A DNA stretch of 35,555 nt from Pseudomonas sp. GM21. Lineage in GTDB: Bacteria > Pseudomonadota > Gammaproteobacteria > Pseudomonadales > Pseudomonadaceae. Under the pieces are notes generated by a model. That model ran no database searches, was not told where the DNA came from, and worked only from the letters and a program-made list of their open reading frames with translations. The DNA lies in contig NZ_AKJS01000027.1 of NCBI RefSeq assembly GCF_000282215.1, positions 1 to 35,555 on the forward strand, read 5' to 3'. The position numbers and the translations under genes are program-made. Position 1 is the stretch's first letter. Each line of letters starts with the position of its first letter. Positions 1 to 8,790 of this stretch are shown piece after piece.

Positions 1-42
1 CCCGGCGCGGTGTGAAAACTAGTTGAGAACGCCCCCTGTCAA

Positions 43-609
43 TCAGTCCGGAATTTCTTCGGGAACTGGCCTAGGAGCAGGGGCGGTGAGCGAGGTGATC
101 TTGATCAGCATGCCGAGGTGGCCGTTGTCCAGGAAGTTCAGCTGGCCGTTCTTGGTGTGGCTTTCTTGTTTGAGGCGCTCACTGGCGGTAATCGTGCCAT
201 TGGCGTCAATCTGATTGACCCAGAAGTCGGCGCCCACGTCGGTGAAGCGCCCCAGTTTCAGGTTCAACGTGCCCTCTATCGGGAACTGACCGTATTGTTC
301 CTTGCCGTCGCTGATCGCGACTTTGCTCTCTTGTTCGCCGAGGTTTTGCTGCCAGGCCTTGTGCAGCAACACGGTGTATTCGTTGCTGGCGGTCAGTTTT
401 TCCACTTCGCCATTCAGGGTCGGCGTGCGCAGGCTGTCCTTGCTGATGGGTAGGGCGCCGGCGGCCCAGTCTTCCGGTGCGGCTCGGCTGACGATGGCAG
501 GCACGGCGTTTTGCCGGACCAGAATCATTTCAATCTGATACAGATCATCGGCAAACGCCGTGGGTGCGATCAGCGTTAACAGCAGGGGCAATGAGCGAAA
601 CAGGCGCAT
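43..609 (-). CDS. csiV: CsiV family periplasmic protein
   Basis: This is a 188-residue exported protein. Residues 1-20 form a signal peptide with a short basic start, a Leu-rich core and a predicted cut at AFA/DD. The mature part begins DDLYQIEMILVRQ, which resembles the start of CsiV (DUF2803-type) proteins. CsiV was described in Vibrio as an envelope factor linked to cell shape and peptidoglycan synthesis; its role in Pseudomonas is inferred. I chose the ATG at 609 over the one at 648 because it follows an AAGGA ribosome site and puts the signal peptide at the N terminus. The gene lies 10 nt after mfd, so the two are probably co-transcribed. No catalytic motif is visible. The family call rests on the N-terminal pattern and the position next to mfd. 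Confidence 0.8.
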   Translation of the reverse strand: MRLFRSLPLLLTLIAPTAFADDLYQIEMILVRQNAVPAIVSRAAPEDWAAGALPISKDSLRTPTLNGEVEKLTASNEYTVLLHKAWQQNLGEQESKVAISDGKEQYGQFPIEGTLNLKLGRFTDVGADFWVNQIDANGTITASERLKQESHTKNGQLNFLDNGHLGMLIKITSLTAPAPRPVPEEIPD

Positions 610-619
610 GCGGCGTCCT

Positions 620-3600
620 TCAAGCAGTTTTCGGGATAAGGAGCTCAAGCAGCGCCTCTACAGTATTAAAGCGTTCTTCTGAGCGCTCCATCGGCACCAT
701 GAATTTAAACATCGTGGCACCTTCGAATTTATAGCGTTTTGGCTGGCCCTGAATCAGTTTGATCAGTGTCAGCGGGTCGACCGGCGTCTGTGCCGCAAAC
801 TCGATGCGGCCACCTTGCGGACCGCCGTCGACTTTCTTGATACCCAGCAATTCGGCCTGCAATTTCAGCGCCGTGATGCGGATCAGGTTCTTGGTCGGTT
901 CCGGCAACAGACCGAAACGGTCGATCATCTCTACTTGCAGATCCTTGAGACCGTCCTCGTCCGTGGCGGACGCGATGCGTTTGTAGAGAATCAATCGCGC
1001 GTGAACGTCGGGCAGATAGTCTTCGGGAATCAACGCCGGTACGCGCAGATTGACTTCCGGACCACCGCCCAGCGGCTGATCCAGATTCGGCTGCTCGCCT
1101 TTGCGGATCGACTTCACGGCGCGTTCAAGCATTTCCATGTACAGCGTAAAGCCAACCGCCTGGATCTGCCCGCTCTGACCGTCGCCCAACAGCTCGCCGG
1201 CGCCACGGATTTCCAGGTCGTTGGTGGCCAGCACGAAGCCTGCGCCGAGATCCTGGGTGTTAGCGATCGCTTCCAGGCGCTTTTCCGCATCCGGGGTGAT
1301 TTGCTGGCGCGGTGGCGTCAGCAGGTAAGCGTAAGCCTGGTGGTGACTGCGGCCGACACGGCCACGCAACTGGTGCAGTTGCGCCAGGCCGAACTTGTCG
1401 GCACGCTCGATGATGATGGTGTTGGCGCTCGGTACGTCGATGCCGGTCTCGATGATGGTCGAGGCGATCAGCACGTTGAAGCGCTTGTGATAGAAGTCGC
1501 TCATCACCTGTTCGAGTTCGCGTTCGCGCATCTGCCCATGGCCGATACCGATCCGTGCTTCCGGCACGAGTTCGGCGAGGTCGGCGGCGCATTTCTCGAT
1601 GGTTTTCACGTCGTTATGCAGGTAGTAAACCTGGCCACCACGCAGCAGCTCACGCAGCAGGGCTTCTTTGACCGTGCTCTTGTTCTGCTCCATGACGAAC
1701 GTTCGCACCGACAGGCGACGCGCCGGCGGGGTGGCGATGATCGACAGGTCACGCATGCCCGACACCGCCATGTTCAGCGTGCGCGGAATTGGCGTGGCAG
1801 TCAGGGTAAGAATGTCGACTTCACTGCGCAGGGCCTTGAGCTGTTCCTTCTGACGCACACCAAAACGGTGCTCTTCGTCGATGATTACCAGCCCGAGGTT
1901 TTTGATCTTCACGTCATCTTGCAGCAGCTTGTGCGTGCCGATCACGATGTCGATCTTGCCTTCGGCCAGATCCGCAACGGCGGCGTTCACTTCCTTGGTC
2001 GACTTGAAGCGGCTCATCACTTCCACGGTCACCGGCCAATCGGCGAAACGGTCGCGGAAGCTGTTGTAATGCTGCTGGGCGAGCAGGGTGGTTGGCACCA
2101 GAATCGCTACCTGCCGACCGCCATGCACCGCGATGAAAGCCGCGCGCATCGCCACTTCAGTCTTGCCGAAACCCACGTCGCCGCAGACCAGTCGGTCCAT
2201 CGGTTTCGGCGCGAGCATGTCGGCGCGTACCGCATCGATGGTGGTTTGCTGGTCCGGGGTTTCTTCGAACGGGAAACCGGCGCTGAACGTCGCGTAGTCG
2301 GCTTTCGGGTCTTCGAAGGCATAGCCTTCGCGGGCGGCGCGACGGGCATAGATGTCGAGCAACTCGGCGGCCACATCGCGCACCTGTTCGGCGGCTTTGC
2401 GTTTGGCTTTTTGCCAGGTTTCGGAGCCTAGACGGTGCAGCGGGGCCAGGGCGTCGTCGCTGCCGGTGTAACGTGCGATCAGGTGCAGGTTGGCCACCGG
2501 CACGTATAGCTTGGCGCCTTCGGCGTATTGCAGCGTGAGGAACTCGGCGGCTTGATCGTCGATTTCCAGCGTTGCCAACCCGAGGTAGCGACCGACGCCG
2601 TGATCGATGTGCACCACCGGCGCGCCTTCGCGCAGTTCGGTGAGGTTCTTGATGACTGCATCGTTGTTGGCGTCGGCGCGTTTTTCCCGGCGACGGCGTT
2701 GCATCACGCGTTGACCGAACAACGGACTTTCAGCCACCAGCGCCAGGGCCGGGTTGTCGAGTACCAGACCTTCGTCGAGCGGAGCAATGGTGATCGCCAG
2801 GCGCTCCTTGCTCGCGACGAAGTCTGGCCAGCTGTCGACGGTTTTCGGTCGCAGCTTCAAGCGTTCGAGCAATTCCAGCAGCACTTCACGACGGCCCGCC
2901 GACTCTGCGGTAAACAGCACGCGGCCAGGGAATTCGTCGAGGAAACCGGCCAGCGCCGCCAATGGCTGAGTGGCTTTGGCTTCGATGGCCAGGTTCGGCA
3001 GTTCCCGCGCCGGGAAACGTTCGCGGCCGACACCGGTTTCCACGTCCTGTTGGCTGGCCACCACGCGTGGCCAGCTTTTGAGGCGGGCAAAGCAATCCTC
3101 CACCGGCAGGAACAACTCGGCCGGCGGCAACAAAGGACGGGACGGGTCGACGCGGCGCTCTTCATAGCGGTTACGCACGTCGTTCCAGAAATTCTCTGCC
3201 GCCTGCTCGATGCCCGGCAGGGAAAACACTTGTGTGTCCTGCGGCAGGTAATCGAATAGCGTGGAGGTTTCGTCAAAGAACAGTGGCAGGTAGTACTCGA
3301 TACCGGCCGGAGTAATCCCGCTGCTCAGATCCTGAAAGATCGGGCAGCGGCGGAAGTCGACATCAAAGCGCTCACGGAAGCGTGCCTTAAAGCGGGTGAC
3401 CGCGTCTTTCTGCAGCGGGAATTCCCGCGCTGGCAGCAAGCGGACGGTGTCGACTTTATCGATAGAGCGCTGGTTTTCCGGATCGAATGTGCGCAGCGTC
3501 TCGATTTCGTCATCGAAAAGGTCGATGCGGAATGGCAGTTTGCTGCCCATCGGGAACAGATCGATCAGCGAGCCGCGCACAGTGAACTCGCCATGCTCAT

Positions 3601-4069
3601 ACACCGTGTCGACGTAGCGATAACCACTGGCTTCAAGCCGGGTGCGCATTTGTTCAACGTCGAGCTTCTGGCCAACGTCCAGGACCAGGCTGCTACCCAG
3701 CAGGAATTTGGTCGGGGCGAGGCGATGCAGGGCTGTCGTGATCGGCACCACCAGAACGCCATGACTCAGCTCCGGCAGCCTGTAAAGGGCGGCGATGCGC
3801 TGGGAAATAATGTCCTGGTGCGGCGAAAACAGATCGTAGGGCAGGGTTTCCCAGTCCGGGAAATGCAATACGGGCAAATCCGGGGCGAAGAAACTCAGCT
3901 CCTGTTCCAGCCGTTCGGCACTTTGGCTGTCGGCGGTCAGCAGCAGGGTAAAGCGCTTGGCAGCGCTGGCAGCCTCGGCGATGGCCAGGCTGAGGGCGGC
4001 ACCGGGCAGGTTGCCCCAGTGCTGTTTACCTGCCGCGGCAGGGAGAAGCGGTAGACGCAGAACGGGCAC
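620..4069 (-). CDS. mfd: Transcription-repair coupling factor Mfd
   Basis: Mfd is a cytoplasmic DNA translocase that removes RNA polymerase stalled at lesions and recruits UvrA to the transcribed strand. The protein has 1149 residues, the usual full length. The N-terminal third is the UvrB-like region. The RNA-polymerase-interacting part contains VVHIDHGVGRYLGL. The RecG-like helicase core follows, with Walker A (VCGDVGFGKTEVAMRA), a DEEH box (VIIDEEHRFGVRQKEQ), LTLTATPIPRTLNMA, and motif VI (QLHQLRGRVGRS). The C-terminal TRCF domain ends at IPKTA. The start is a GTG at 4069 with a distant GGAG upstream, giving an N terminus (MPVLRLPLLP) typical of the genus. It is the first gene of a minus-strand unit with csiV, and it is divergent from gap. 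No lesion is seen in the reading frame. Confidence 0.98.
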   Translation of the reverse strand: MPVLRLPLLPAAAGKQHWGNLPGAALSLAIAEAASAAKRFTLLLTADSQSAERLEQELSFFAPDLPVLHFPDWETLPYDLFSPHQDIISQRIAALYRLPELSHGVLVVPITTALHRLAPTKFLLGSSLVLDVGQKLDVEQMRTRLEASGYRYVDTVYEHGEFTVRGSLIDLFPMGSKLPFRIDLFDDEIETLRTFDPENQRSIDKVDTVRLLPAREFPLQKDAVTRFKARFRERFDVDFRRCPIFQDLSSGITPAGIEYYLPLFFDETSTLFDYLPQDTQVFSLPGIEQAAENFWNDVRNRYEERRVDPSRPLLPPAELFLPVEDCFARLKSWPRVVASQQDVETGVGRERFPARELPNLAIEAKATQPLAALAGFLDEFPGRVLFTAESAGRREVLLELLERLKLRPKTVDSWPDFVASKERLAITIAPLDEGLVLDNPALALVAESPLFGQRVMQRRRREKRADANNDAVIKNLTELREGAPVVHIDHGVGRYLGLATLEIDDQAAEFLTLQYAEGAKLYVPVANLHLIARYTGSDDALAPLHRLGSETWQKAKRKAAEQVRDVAAELLDIYARRAAREGYAFEDPKADYATFSAGFPFEETPDQQTTIDAVRADMLAPKPMDRLVCGDVGFGKTEVAMRAAFIAVHGGRQVAILVPTTLLAQQHYNSFRDRFADWPVTVEVMSRFKSTKEVNAAVADLAEGKIDIVIGTHKLLQDDVKIKNLGLVIIDEEHRFGVRQKEQLKALRSEVDILTLTATPIPRTLNMAVSGMRDLSIIATPPARRLSVRTFVMEQNKSTVKEALLRELLRGGQVYYLHNDVKTIEKCAADLAELVPEARIGIGHGQMRERELEQVMSDFYHKRFNVLIASTIIETGIDVPSANTIIIERADKFGLAQLHQLRGRVGRSHHQAYAYLLTPPRQQITPDAEKRLEAIANTQDLGAGFVLATNDLEIRGAGELLGDGQSGQIQAVGFTLYMEMLERAVKSIRKGEQPNLDQPLGGGPEVNLRVPALIPEDYLPDVHARLILYKRIASATDEDGLKDLQVEMIDRFGLLPEPTKNLIRITALKLQAELLGIKKVDGGPQGGRIEFAAQTPVDPLTLIKLIQGQPKRYKFEGATMFKFMVPMERSEERFNTVEALLELLIPKTA

Positions 4070-4106
4070 GGAAGGTTGAGCTCCAAGCGTTGCGACAAAG
4101 TCGGTA

Positions 4107-4136
4107 ATTGTAGCGGCCCCGGGTGCCGCCTGTCAG
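4107..4136 (-). promoter_or_regulatory. Probable sigma-70 promoter of mfd-csiV
   Basis: On the minus strand CTGACA (4136-4131) and TACAAT (4112-4107) are separated by 18 nt. Each hexamer matches five of six sigma-70 consensus positions. The -10 element lies about 38 nt before the mfd GTG, a sensible leader length. This is a pattern match only. Confidence 0.5.
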
Positions 4137-4379
4137 TTGCAGACTGTGTCTATTACGCAGGTTTGGCGAAATGTAGTGGTAAAGACAAAATTCATGGGTT
4201 TTTTACTTATAAATGCTGAATATGTAGTGGCAAAACCAACCGGTGTTACGGAGGGTTACGGACAAGGTAGCGTTATCTCCAAAAAATTGACTGCGCTGAA
4301 AGCCCCGGTTTTATTGGGCTTTAGCGGAGCGTAATTTTTTTGAACAGGAAATTGTTACGGATCGCACGACAAGCGCGCA
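4137..4379. other. mfd/gap divergent intergenic region with short direct repeats
   Basis: No credible gene is seen here; the 65-codon open frame in it has no ribosome site and no family resemblance. The region is AT-rich compared with its surroundings. It holds ATGTAGTGG twice (4171-4179 and 4222-4230), each followed by a pyrimidine and AAA, 51 bp apart, which is close to five helical turns. GTTACGG occurs three times (4245, 4255 and 4354). A promoter-like pair, TTGACT (4287) and TTTATT (4310), is also present. These could be operator sites for gap or a small transcript. The regulator is unknown. Confidence 0.35.
4300..4341 (+). terminator. Hairpin with downstream T tract upstream of gap
   Basis: AAAGCCC (4300-4306) pairs with GGGCTTT (4316-4322) around a 10-nt loop, and an eight-base T run follows at 4334-4341. 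The gap between stem and T run is longer than in a classic intrinsic terminator, so this may be an imperfect terminator or a leader structure. No annotated gene ends here on the plus strand. Confidence 0.3.
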
Positions 4380-4408
4380 TTGCTACGGGAAGGAGTCGGC
4401 GGCATAAT
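4380..4408 (+). promoter_or_regulatory. Probable sigma-70 promoter of gap
   Basis: TTGCTA (4380-4385) and CATAAT (4403-4408) are separated by exactly 17 nt. The -10 matches five of six positions and the -35 four of six. Transcription would start near 4415, leaving a leader of about 33 nt before the GTG start of gap. Confidence 0.55.
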
Positions 4409-4447
4409 GTAGCCCCTTTTTTCTGCCCCTACATGTGGAAGGTTCCC

Positions 4448-5896
4448 GTGACTCAGAAGCCCGACCAGTGTCTTGGTGAATGGATCGACCGTGAAGCACT
4501 CGCAGAAGCGATGATTCCGCTTATCGGTCAGCTCTACCGCAATAACAACGTGGTGAGCTCGATCTATGGCCGCAGCCTGATCAACCGTTCAGTCATTGCG
4601 ATTCTCAAAGCTCACCGCTTTGCTCGTCATCGTCAGTCCGATGACACTGAATTGTCCGTCCACGAAACATTCCCGCTGCTCAAAGCGATGAGCGAGCTCA
4701 AGCTCGGCGCCGCTTCGGTAGACCTGGGCAAGCTTGCGGTCAAGTTCAAGGCCGAAGGCAAAGGTCGTACCGCCGAGCAGTTCGTCCGTGAAGAACTGGC
4801 TGATGTGGTTGGTCAGCAGAACGTTGCCGCTCGCAAAGGCACCGACGTTGTCCTGTACGGCTTCGGTCGTATCGGCCGTCTGCTGGCGCGCATCCTGATC
4901 GAGAAAACCGGTGGTGGCGACGGTCTGCGTCTGCGCGCCATCGTCGTCCGCAAGGGCGCCGAGAACGATCTGGTCAAGCGTGCAAGCCTGCTGCGTCGTG
5001 ACTCGGTTCACGGTCCGTTCGATGGCACCATCACCATTGATGAAGCCAACAGCACCATCACCGCCAACGGCAACCTGATCCAGGTTATCTACGCGAAAAA
5101 CCCGACTGAGGTGGATTACACCCAGTACGGCATCAAAGACGCGCTGCTGGTGGACAACACCGGTGTATGGCGTGACGCCGATGGCCTGGGTCAACACCTG
5201 GCTTGCCCGGGTATCGACCGCGTTGTTCTGACCGCGCCGGGTAAAGGCAAGCTGAAGAACATCGTTCACGGCATCAACCACGGTGAAATCACCGCTGACG
5301 ACAAGATCGTTTCCGCCGCTTCCTGCACCACCAACGCCATCGTGCCGGTGCTGAAAGCTGTGAACGACAAGTTCGGCATCATCAATGGTCACGTTGAAAC
5401 CGTTCACTCGTACACCAACGACCAGAACCTGATCGACAACTTCCACAAAGGCGATCGCCGTGGCCGTAGCGCCGCGTTGAACATGGTGATCACCGAGACC
5501 GGTGCTGCCACTGCTGCTGCCAAGGCACTGCCTGAGCTGGCCGGCAAGTTGACCGGTAACGCGATCCGCGTTCCGACGCCTAACGTGTCGATGGCCATTC
5601 TCAACCTGAACCTTGAGAAAGCCGCCACCCGCGAAGAGATGAACGAGTACCTGCGCTACATGGCGCTGCACTCCGATCTGCATAAGCAAATCGACTACGT
5701 CAACTCGCAGGAAGTGGTTTCCACGGACTTCGTTGGCTCGCGGCACGCAGGCGTTGTGGATGCTGAAGCGACCATCAGCCAAGACAACCGCGTTGTTCTG
5801 TACGTTTGGTACGACAACGAATTCGGTTACAGCTGCCAGGTGGTACGCGTGATGGAAGACATGGCCGGTGTAAACCCGCCAGCTTTCCCGCGCTAA
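4448..5896 (+). CDS. gap: Glyceraldehyde-3-phosphate dehydrogenase, long form
   Basis: GAPDH oxidises glyceraldehyde-3-phosphate to 1,3-bisphosphoglycerate, or the reverse in gluconeogenesis. I chose GTG at 4448 because GGAAGG sits 5 nt upstream; this gives 482 residues. An ATG at 4433, five codons earlier, gives 487 residues and may be the usual annotated start, but it has no ribosome site. The Rossmann motif (YGFGRIGRLLARIL) starts only near residue 137, and the active-site Cys is about residue 293 in SAASCTTNAIVPVLK. The protein therefore carries about 130 extra N-terminal residues compared with ordinary GAPDH (about 335 residues). The C-terminal WYDNEFGYSCQVVR is typical of the family. 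The gene stands alone between its own promoter and terminator. This long form is known in Pseudomonas; the role of its N-terminal part is not clear from sequence. Confidence 0.93.
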   Translation: MTQKPDQCLGEWIDREALAEAMIPLIGQLYRNNNVVSSIYGRSLINRSVIAILKAHRFARHRQSDDTELSVHETFPLLKAMSELKLGAASVDLGKLAVKFKAEGKGRTAEQFVREELADVVGQQNVAARKGTDVVLYGFGRIGRLLARILIEKTGGGDGLRLRAIVVRKGAENDLVKRASLLRRDSVHGPFDGTITIDEANSTITANGNLIQVIYAKNPTEVDYTQYGIKDALLVDNTGVWRDADGLGQHLACPGIDRVVLTAPGKGKLKNIVHGINHGEITADDKIVSAASCTTNAIVPVLKAVNDKFGIINGHVETVHSYTNDQNLIDNFHKGDRRGRSAALNMVITETGAATAAAKALPELAGKLTGNAIRVPTPNVSMAILNLNLEKAATREEMNEYLRYMALHSDLHKQIDYVNSQEVVSTDFVGSRHAGVVDAEATISQDNRVVLYVWYDNEFGYSCQVVRVMEDMAGVNPPAFPR

Positions 5897-5915
5897 GCGT
5901 TAGTAGCTACACATG

Positions 5916-5950
5916 AAAACGCCCCGACTCAGGTCGGGGCGTTTTTTTTT
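5916..5950 (+). terminator. Rho-independent terminator of gap
   Basis: A perfect stem (5916-5928 with 5933-5945) built on CGCCCCGAC/GTCGGGGCG closes a TCAG tetraloop and runs into a T tract ending at 5950. It lies 20 nt after the gap stop codon. Confidence 0.93.
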
Positions 5951-5957
5951 GTGCGGT

Positions 5958-6069
5958 GATCGTTCCCATGCTCTGCGTGGGAATGCCTCAATGGACGCTC
6001 CGCGTCCGCTCTTCGGCAAGGACGCGGAGCGTCCTGGGCTGCATTCCCACGCGGAGCGAGGGAACGATC
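5958..6069. repeat. ~112 bp palindromic intergenic repeat, copy 1
   Basis: The outer arms start GATCGTTCCC and end GGGAACGATC. Each outer arm contains its own small palindrome (TTCCCAtGC-tct-GCGTGGGAA on the left). The inner arms GGACGCTCCGCGTC and GACGCGGAGCGTCC pair around a short centre. The whole element could fold into a branched hairpin. A second copy of nearly the same length lies at 13495-13605, with small differences between copies. Elements of this type are scattered in fluorescent Pseudomonas genomes. It sits between the gap terminator and apbE. Confidence 0.85.
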
Positions 6070-6137
6070 TTGTCGGCGTGCTCCCACAGTTGTGTCGCAT
6101 AATGGCTGGCTTCAGTGGTGTGTCAGGAGGGCTTCGA

Positions 6138-7151
6138 TTGTTGAAATGGCGACAGTGCGGTCTTTTAAGTCTGATTATCATGTTGTCAGGCTGCGGCAAC
6201 AGCGACTCCCTGGAGAGCTTCGGCGGTCCCACCATGGGCAGTACTTATTCGATCAAATATGTTCGCCGCGCAGGTCTTCCCGCCTCCAAAGATGTCCAGA
6301 TCGAGGTTGAGAAAATCCTCGCCGACGTCGATAAACAAATGTCGACTTATCGCAGCGACTCGGACATCGAGCGCTTCAATGATCTTCCCGCCAATCGCTG
6401 TCAGAAAATGCCCGAACCCGTCCTCGGATTGATCCGCGTCGGCGAACAACTGTCTGAACAAAGTGACGGCTCCTACGACCTGACAGTAGAACCTCTGCTC
6501 AACCTGTGGGGGTTCGGCCCACAGGCGCGCGAGGAAAAAATCCCGGCCGCCCAAACATTGGCCGAAGTGCGGCAGCGAGTGGGTTACCGGCATCTGCGCA
6601 TCGACCTCGATCAGTTGTGCAAGGATGCCGCCGTCGAAGTCGACTTCAACAGCATCGCTGCAGGTTATGCAGTCGACACCATTGCCGCAAAACTCGACGC
6701 CATGGGCATCCACAATTACCTCGCCGAAGCCACGGGTGAGCTCAAGGCCGCCGGCAAAAAACTCGACGGTTCACCTTGGCGTATTGCCCTCCAAGAACCT
6801 CGGGATGATCAGCAGATTGCGCAAAAGGTTATCGCTGTCGATGGTTATGGCGTGTCCACCTCCGGCGACTATCGCAACTATTTTCAGCAGGACGGAAAGC
6901 GATATTCCCACACCTTCGATGCCCGCACCGGTGCACCGGTCCTGCACACCCTGGCGTCAGTCACGGTGATTCATCCTTCAGCGCTGATGGCCGATGGACT
7001 ATCGACACTGTTGCTGATTCTCGGCCCTGAACGGGGGTGGGACTATGCCCAGACACATGACATCGGTGCATTCTTTGTGATTCGTGCCGATACAGGTTTT
7101 GTCACACGAACCAATCAGGCTTTTGAGCGGCTTAGCGGCGCAAAAAACTGA
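6138..7151 (+). CDS. apbE: FAD:protein FMN transferase, lipoprotein (ApbE)
   Basis: ApbE covalently attaches FMN from FAD to Thr/Ser residues of periplasmic-side redox proteins such as NqrB/NqrC or RnfG/RnfD. The protein has an N-terminal lipoprotein signal ending in the lipobox LSGC (Cys19), then GPTMGSTYSIKYV, ATGELKAAG, GVSTSGDYRNYF, YSHTFDARTGAP and DGLSTLLLILG, all family landmarks. I chose TTG at 6138 because AGGAGG lies 7 nt upstream; TTG at 6141 is equally possible, and an ATG at 6102 would put extra residues before the signal. The open frame upstream runs through the palindromic repeat and is not coding. In P. aeruginosa, as I remember it, this gene follows the nqrABCDEF operon; here no nqr gene is next to it. 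Confidence 0.92.
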   Translation: MLKWRQCGLLSLIIMLSGCGNSDSLESFGGPTMGSTYSIKYVRRAGLPASKDVQIEVEKILADVDKQMSTYRSDSDIERFNDLPANRCQKMPEPVLGLIRVGEQLSEQSDGSYDLTVEPLLNLWGFGPQAREEKIPAAQTLAEVRQRVGYRHLRIDLDQLCKDAAVEVDFNSIAAGYAVDTIAAKLDAMGIHNYLAEATGELKAAGKKLDGSPWRIALQEPRDDQQIAQKVIAVDGYGVSTSGDYRNYFQQDGKRYSHTFDARTGAPVLHTLASVTVIHPSALMADGLSTLLLILGPERGWDYAQTHDIGAFFVIRADTGFVTRTNQAFERLSGAKN

Positions 7152-7353
7152 CTGAGGACAATACGAAAGCTGGCGTTGTAGTGCAGGCAAAACTAGCCTA
7201 CGACGCGACCAAGGGTTAATGTGCGCGGCGTTGACGCTTCTATAGACTGTGTCCGGGTTCTGCACTGGCCCCAAATTGTTCCTTCACGCCACAGATCGGC
7301 GTGATTTAGCCGCAGGGTGCCGATGGCGCCGCGGCCTGTTCTGAGGAGTACGC

Positions 7354-8748
7354 ATGGCTGTCTACAACTACGACGTGGTGGTGCTGGGTTCCGGCCCGGC
7401 GGGAGAAGGCGCGGCAATGAACGCCGCCAAAGCAGGGCGCAAGGTGGCGATGGTCGATAGCCGTCGCCAGGTCGGCGGCAACTGCACCCACTTGGGTACC
7501 ATCCCGTCAAAGGCACTGCGTCACTCCGTCCGGCAGATCATGCAGTTCAACACCAACCCGATGTTCCGGGCCATTGGTGAGCCGCGCTGGTTCTCGTTCC
7601 CGGACGTACTGAAAAGCGCCGAAAAAGTCATTTCCAAACAAGTCGCTTCGCGCACCGGCTACTACGCCCGTAACCGCGTCGATGTGTTCTTCGGCACTGG
7701 CAGCTTCGCCGACGAGCAAACCATCGAAGTGGTCTGCGCTAACGGTGTCGTTGAAAAGCTTGTCGCCAAGCACATCATCATCGCCACCGGCTCGCGTCCT
7801 TATCGCCCGGCGGACATCGATTTCCACCATCCGCGTATCTACGATAGCGACACCATCCTCAGCCTCGGCCACACCCCGCGCAAACTCATCGTTTACGGCG
7901 CAGGTGTGATCGGTTGCGAGTACGCCTCGATCTTCAGCGGTCTGGGTGTGCTGGTTGAACTGGTGGATAACCGCGGTCAGTTGCTGAGCTTCCTCGACTC
8001 GGAAATTTCCCAGGCGTTGAGCTACCACTTCAGCAACAACAACATCACGGTTCGCCACAACGAAGACTACGACCGCGTCGAAGGCGTGGACAACGGTGTG
8101 GTCCTGCACCTCAAGTCCGGCAAGAAGATCAAGGCCGACGCCTTGCTCTGGTGCAACGGCCGTACCGGCAATACCGACCAGTTGGGTCTGGAAAACATCG
8201 GCGTGAAGGTCAACAGCCGTGGTCAGATCGAAGTGGACGAAGCCTACCGTACCTGCGTACCGAATATTTACGGCGCCGGCGACGTGATTGGCTGGCCGAG
8301 CCTGGCGAGTGCTGCGCATGACCAGGGTCGTTCCGCCGCTGGCAGCATCATCGAAAACGGTAGCTGGCGTTTTGTGAATGATGTTCCGACCGGCATCTAC
8401 ACCATTCCGGAGATCAGCTCGATCGGCAAGAACGAGCAGGAACTGACTCAGGCCAAGGTGCCGTACGAAGTGGGCAAGGCGTTCTTCAAAGGCATGGCGC
8501 GCGCGCAGATTGCCGGCGAGCCGCAAGGCATGCTGAAGATCCTCTTCCACCGCGAAACCCTGGAAGTGCTAGGTGTTCATTGCTTCGGTTATCAGGCGTC
8601 GGAGATCGTGCACATCGGTCAGGCGATCATGAACCAGCCAGGCGAACTGAACACGTTGAAGTACTTCGTCAACACGACGTTCAACTATCCGACCATGGCC
8701 GAAGCCTATCGGGTAGCGGCGTACGATGGCCTCAACCGGCTTTTTTGA
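7354..8748 (+). CDS. sthA: Soluble pyridine nucleotide transhydrogenase
   Basis: SthA is an FAD enzyme of the cytoplasm that moves hydride between NADPH and NAD+ and so balances the two pools. The 464-residue protein has the FAD Rossmann motif [13 protein letters not shown] at the N terminus, a second nucleotide-binding motif ([15 protein letters not shown]) near residue 180, the FAD-binding [16 protein letters not shown], and the C-terminal dimer domain. In the disulfide position it reads [16 protein letters not shown]. The second redox Cys of lipoamide-type reductases is replaced by Thr, which is characteristic of SthA and separates it from dihydrolipoamide dehydrogenase. GAGGAG lies 6-7 nt before the ATG. 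About 200 nt of non-coding DNA separates it from apbE, so it probably has its own promoter. Confidence 0.96.
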   Translation: MAVYNYDVVVLGSGPAGEGAAMNAAKAGRKVAMVDSRRQVGGNCTHLGTIPSKALRHSVRQIMQFNTNPMFRAIGEPRWFSFPDVLKSAEKVISKQVASRTGYYARNRVDVFFGTGSFADEQTIEVVCANGVVEKLVAKHIIIATGSRPYRPADIDFHHPRIYDSDTILSLGHTPRKLIVYGAGVIGCEYASIFSGLGVLVELVDNRGQLLSFLDSEISQALSYHFSNNNITVRHNEDYDRVEGVDNGVVLHLKSGKKIKADALLWCNGRTGNTDQLGLENIGVKVNSRGQIEVDEAYRTCVPNIYGAGDVIGWPSLASAAHDQGRSAAGSIIENGSWRFVNDVPTGIYTIPEISSIGKNEQELTQAKVPYEVGKAFFKGMARAQIAGEPQGMLKILFHRETLEVLGVHCFGYQASEIVHIGQAIMNQPGELNTLKYFVNTTFNYPTMAEAYRVAAYDGLNRLF

Positions 8749-8790
8749 GTGGCTCCGGCCGGTGGCCTGAGCCGGCCGGGGAGACCGATT

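Noticed and set aside
815..2431. 538-residue open frame on the plus strand inside mfd
   Set aside because: It is antisense to a well-supported gene. Its composition (many His, Arg, Gln, Val) is what a GC-rich complement gives, and it has no family motif.
4137..4334. 65-codon open frame between mfd and gap
   Set aside because: It has no ribosome site, no family likeness and AT-rich regulatory-looking DNA.
4589..5782. 397-residue minus-strand open frame opposite gap
   Set aside because: It is a shadow of the highly biased gap codons and has no motif or ribosome site.
5913..6137. Upstream extension of apbE reading through the palindromic repeat
   Set aside because: The repeat and the gap terminator lie in this stretch, and the lipoprotein signal begins only at 6138.
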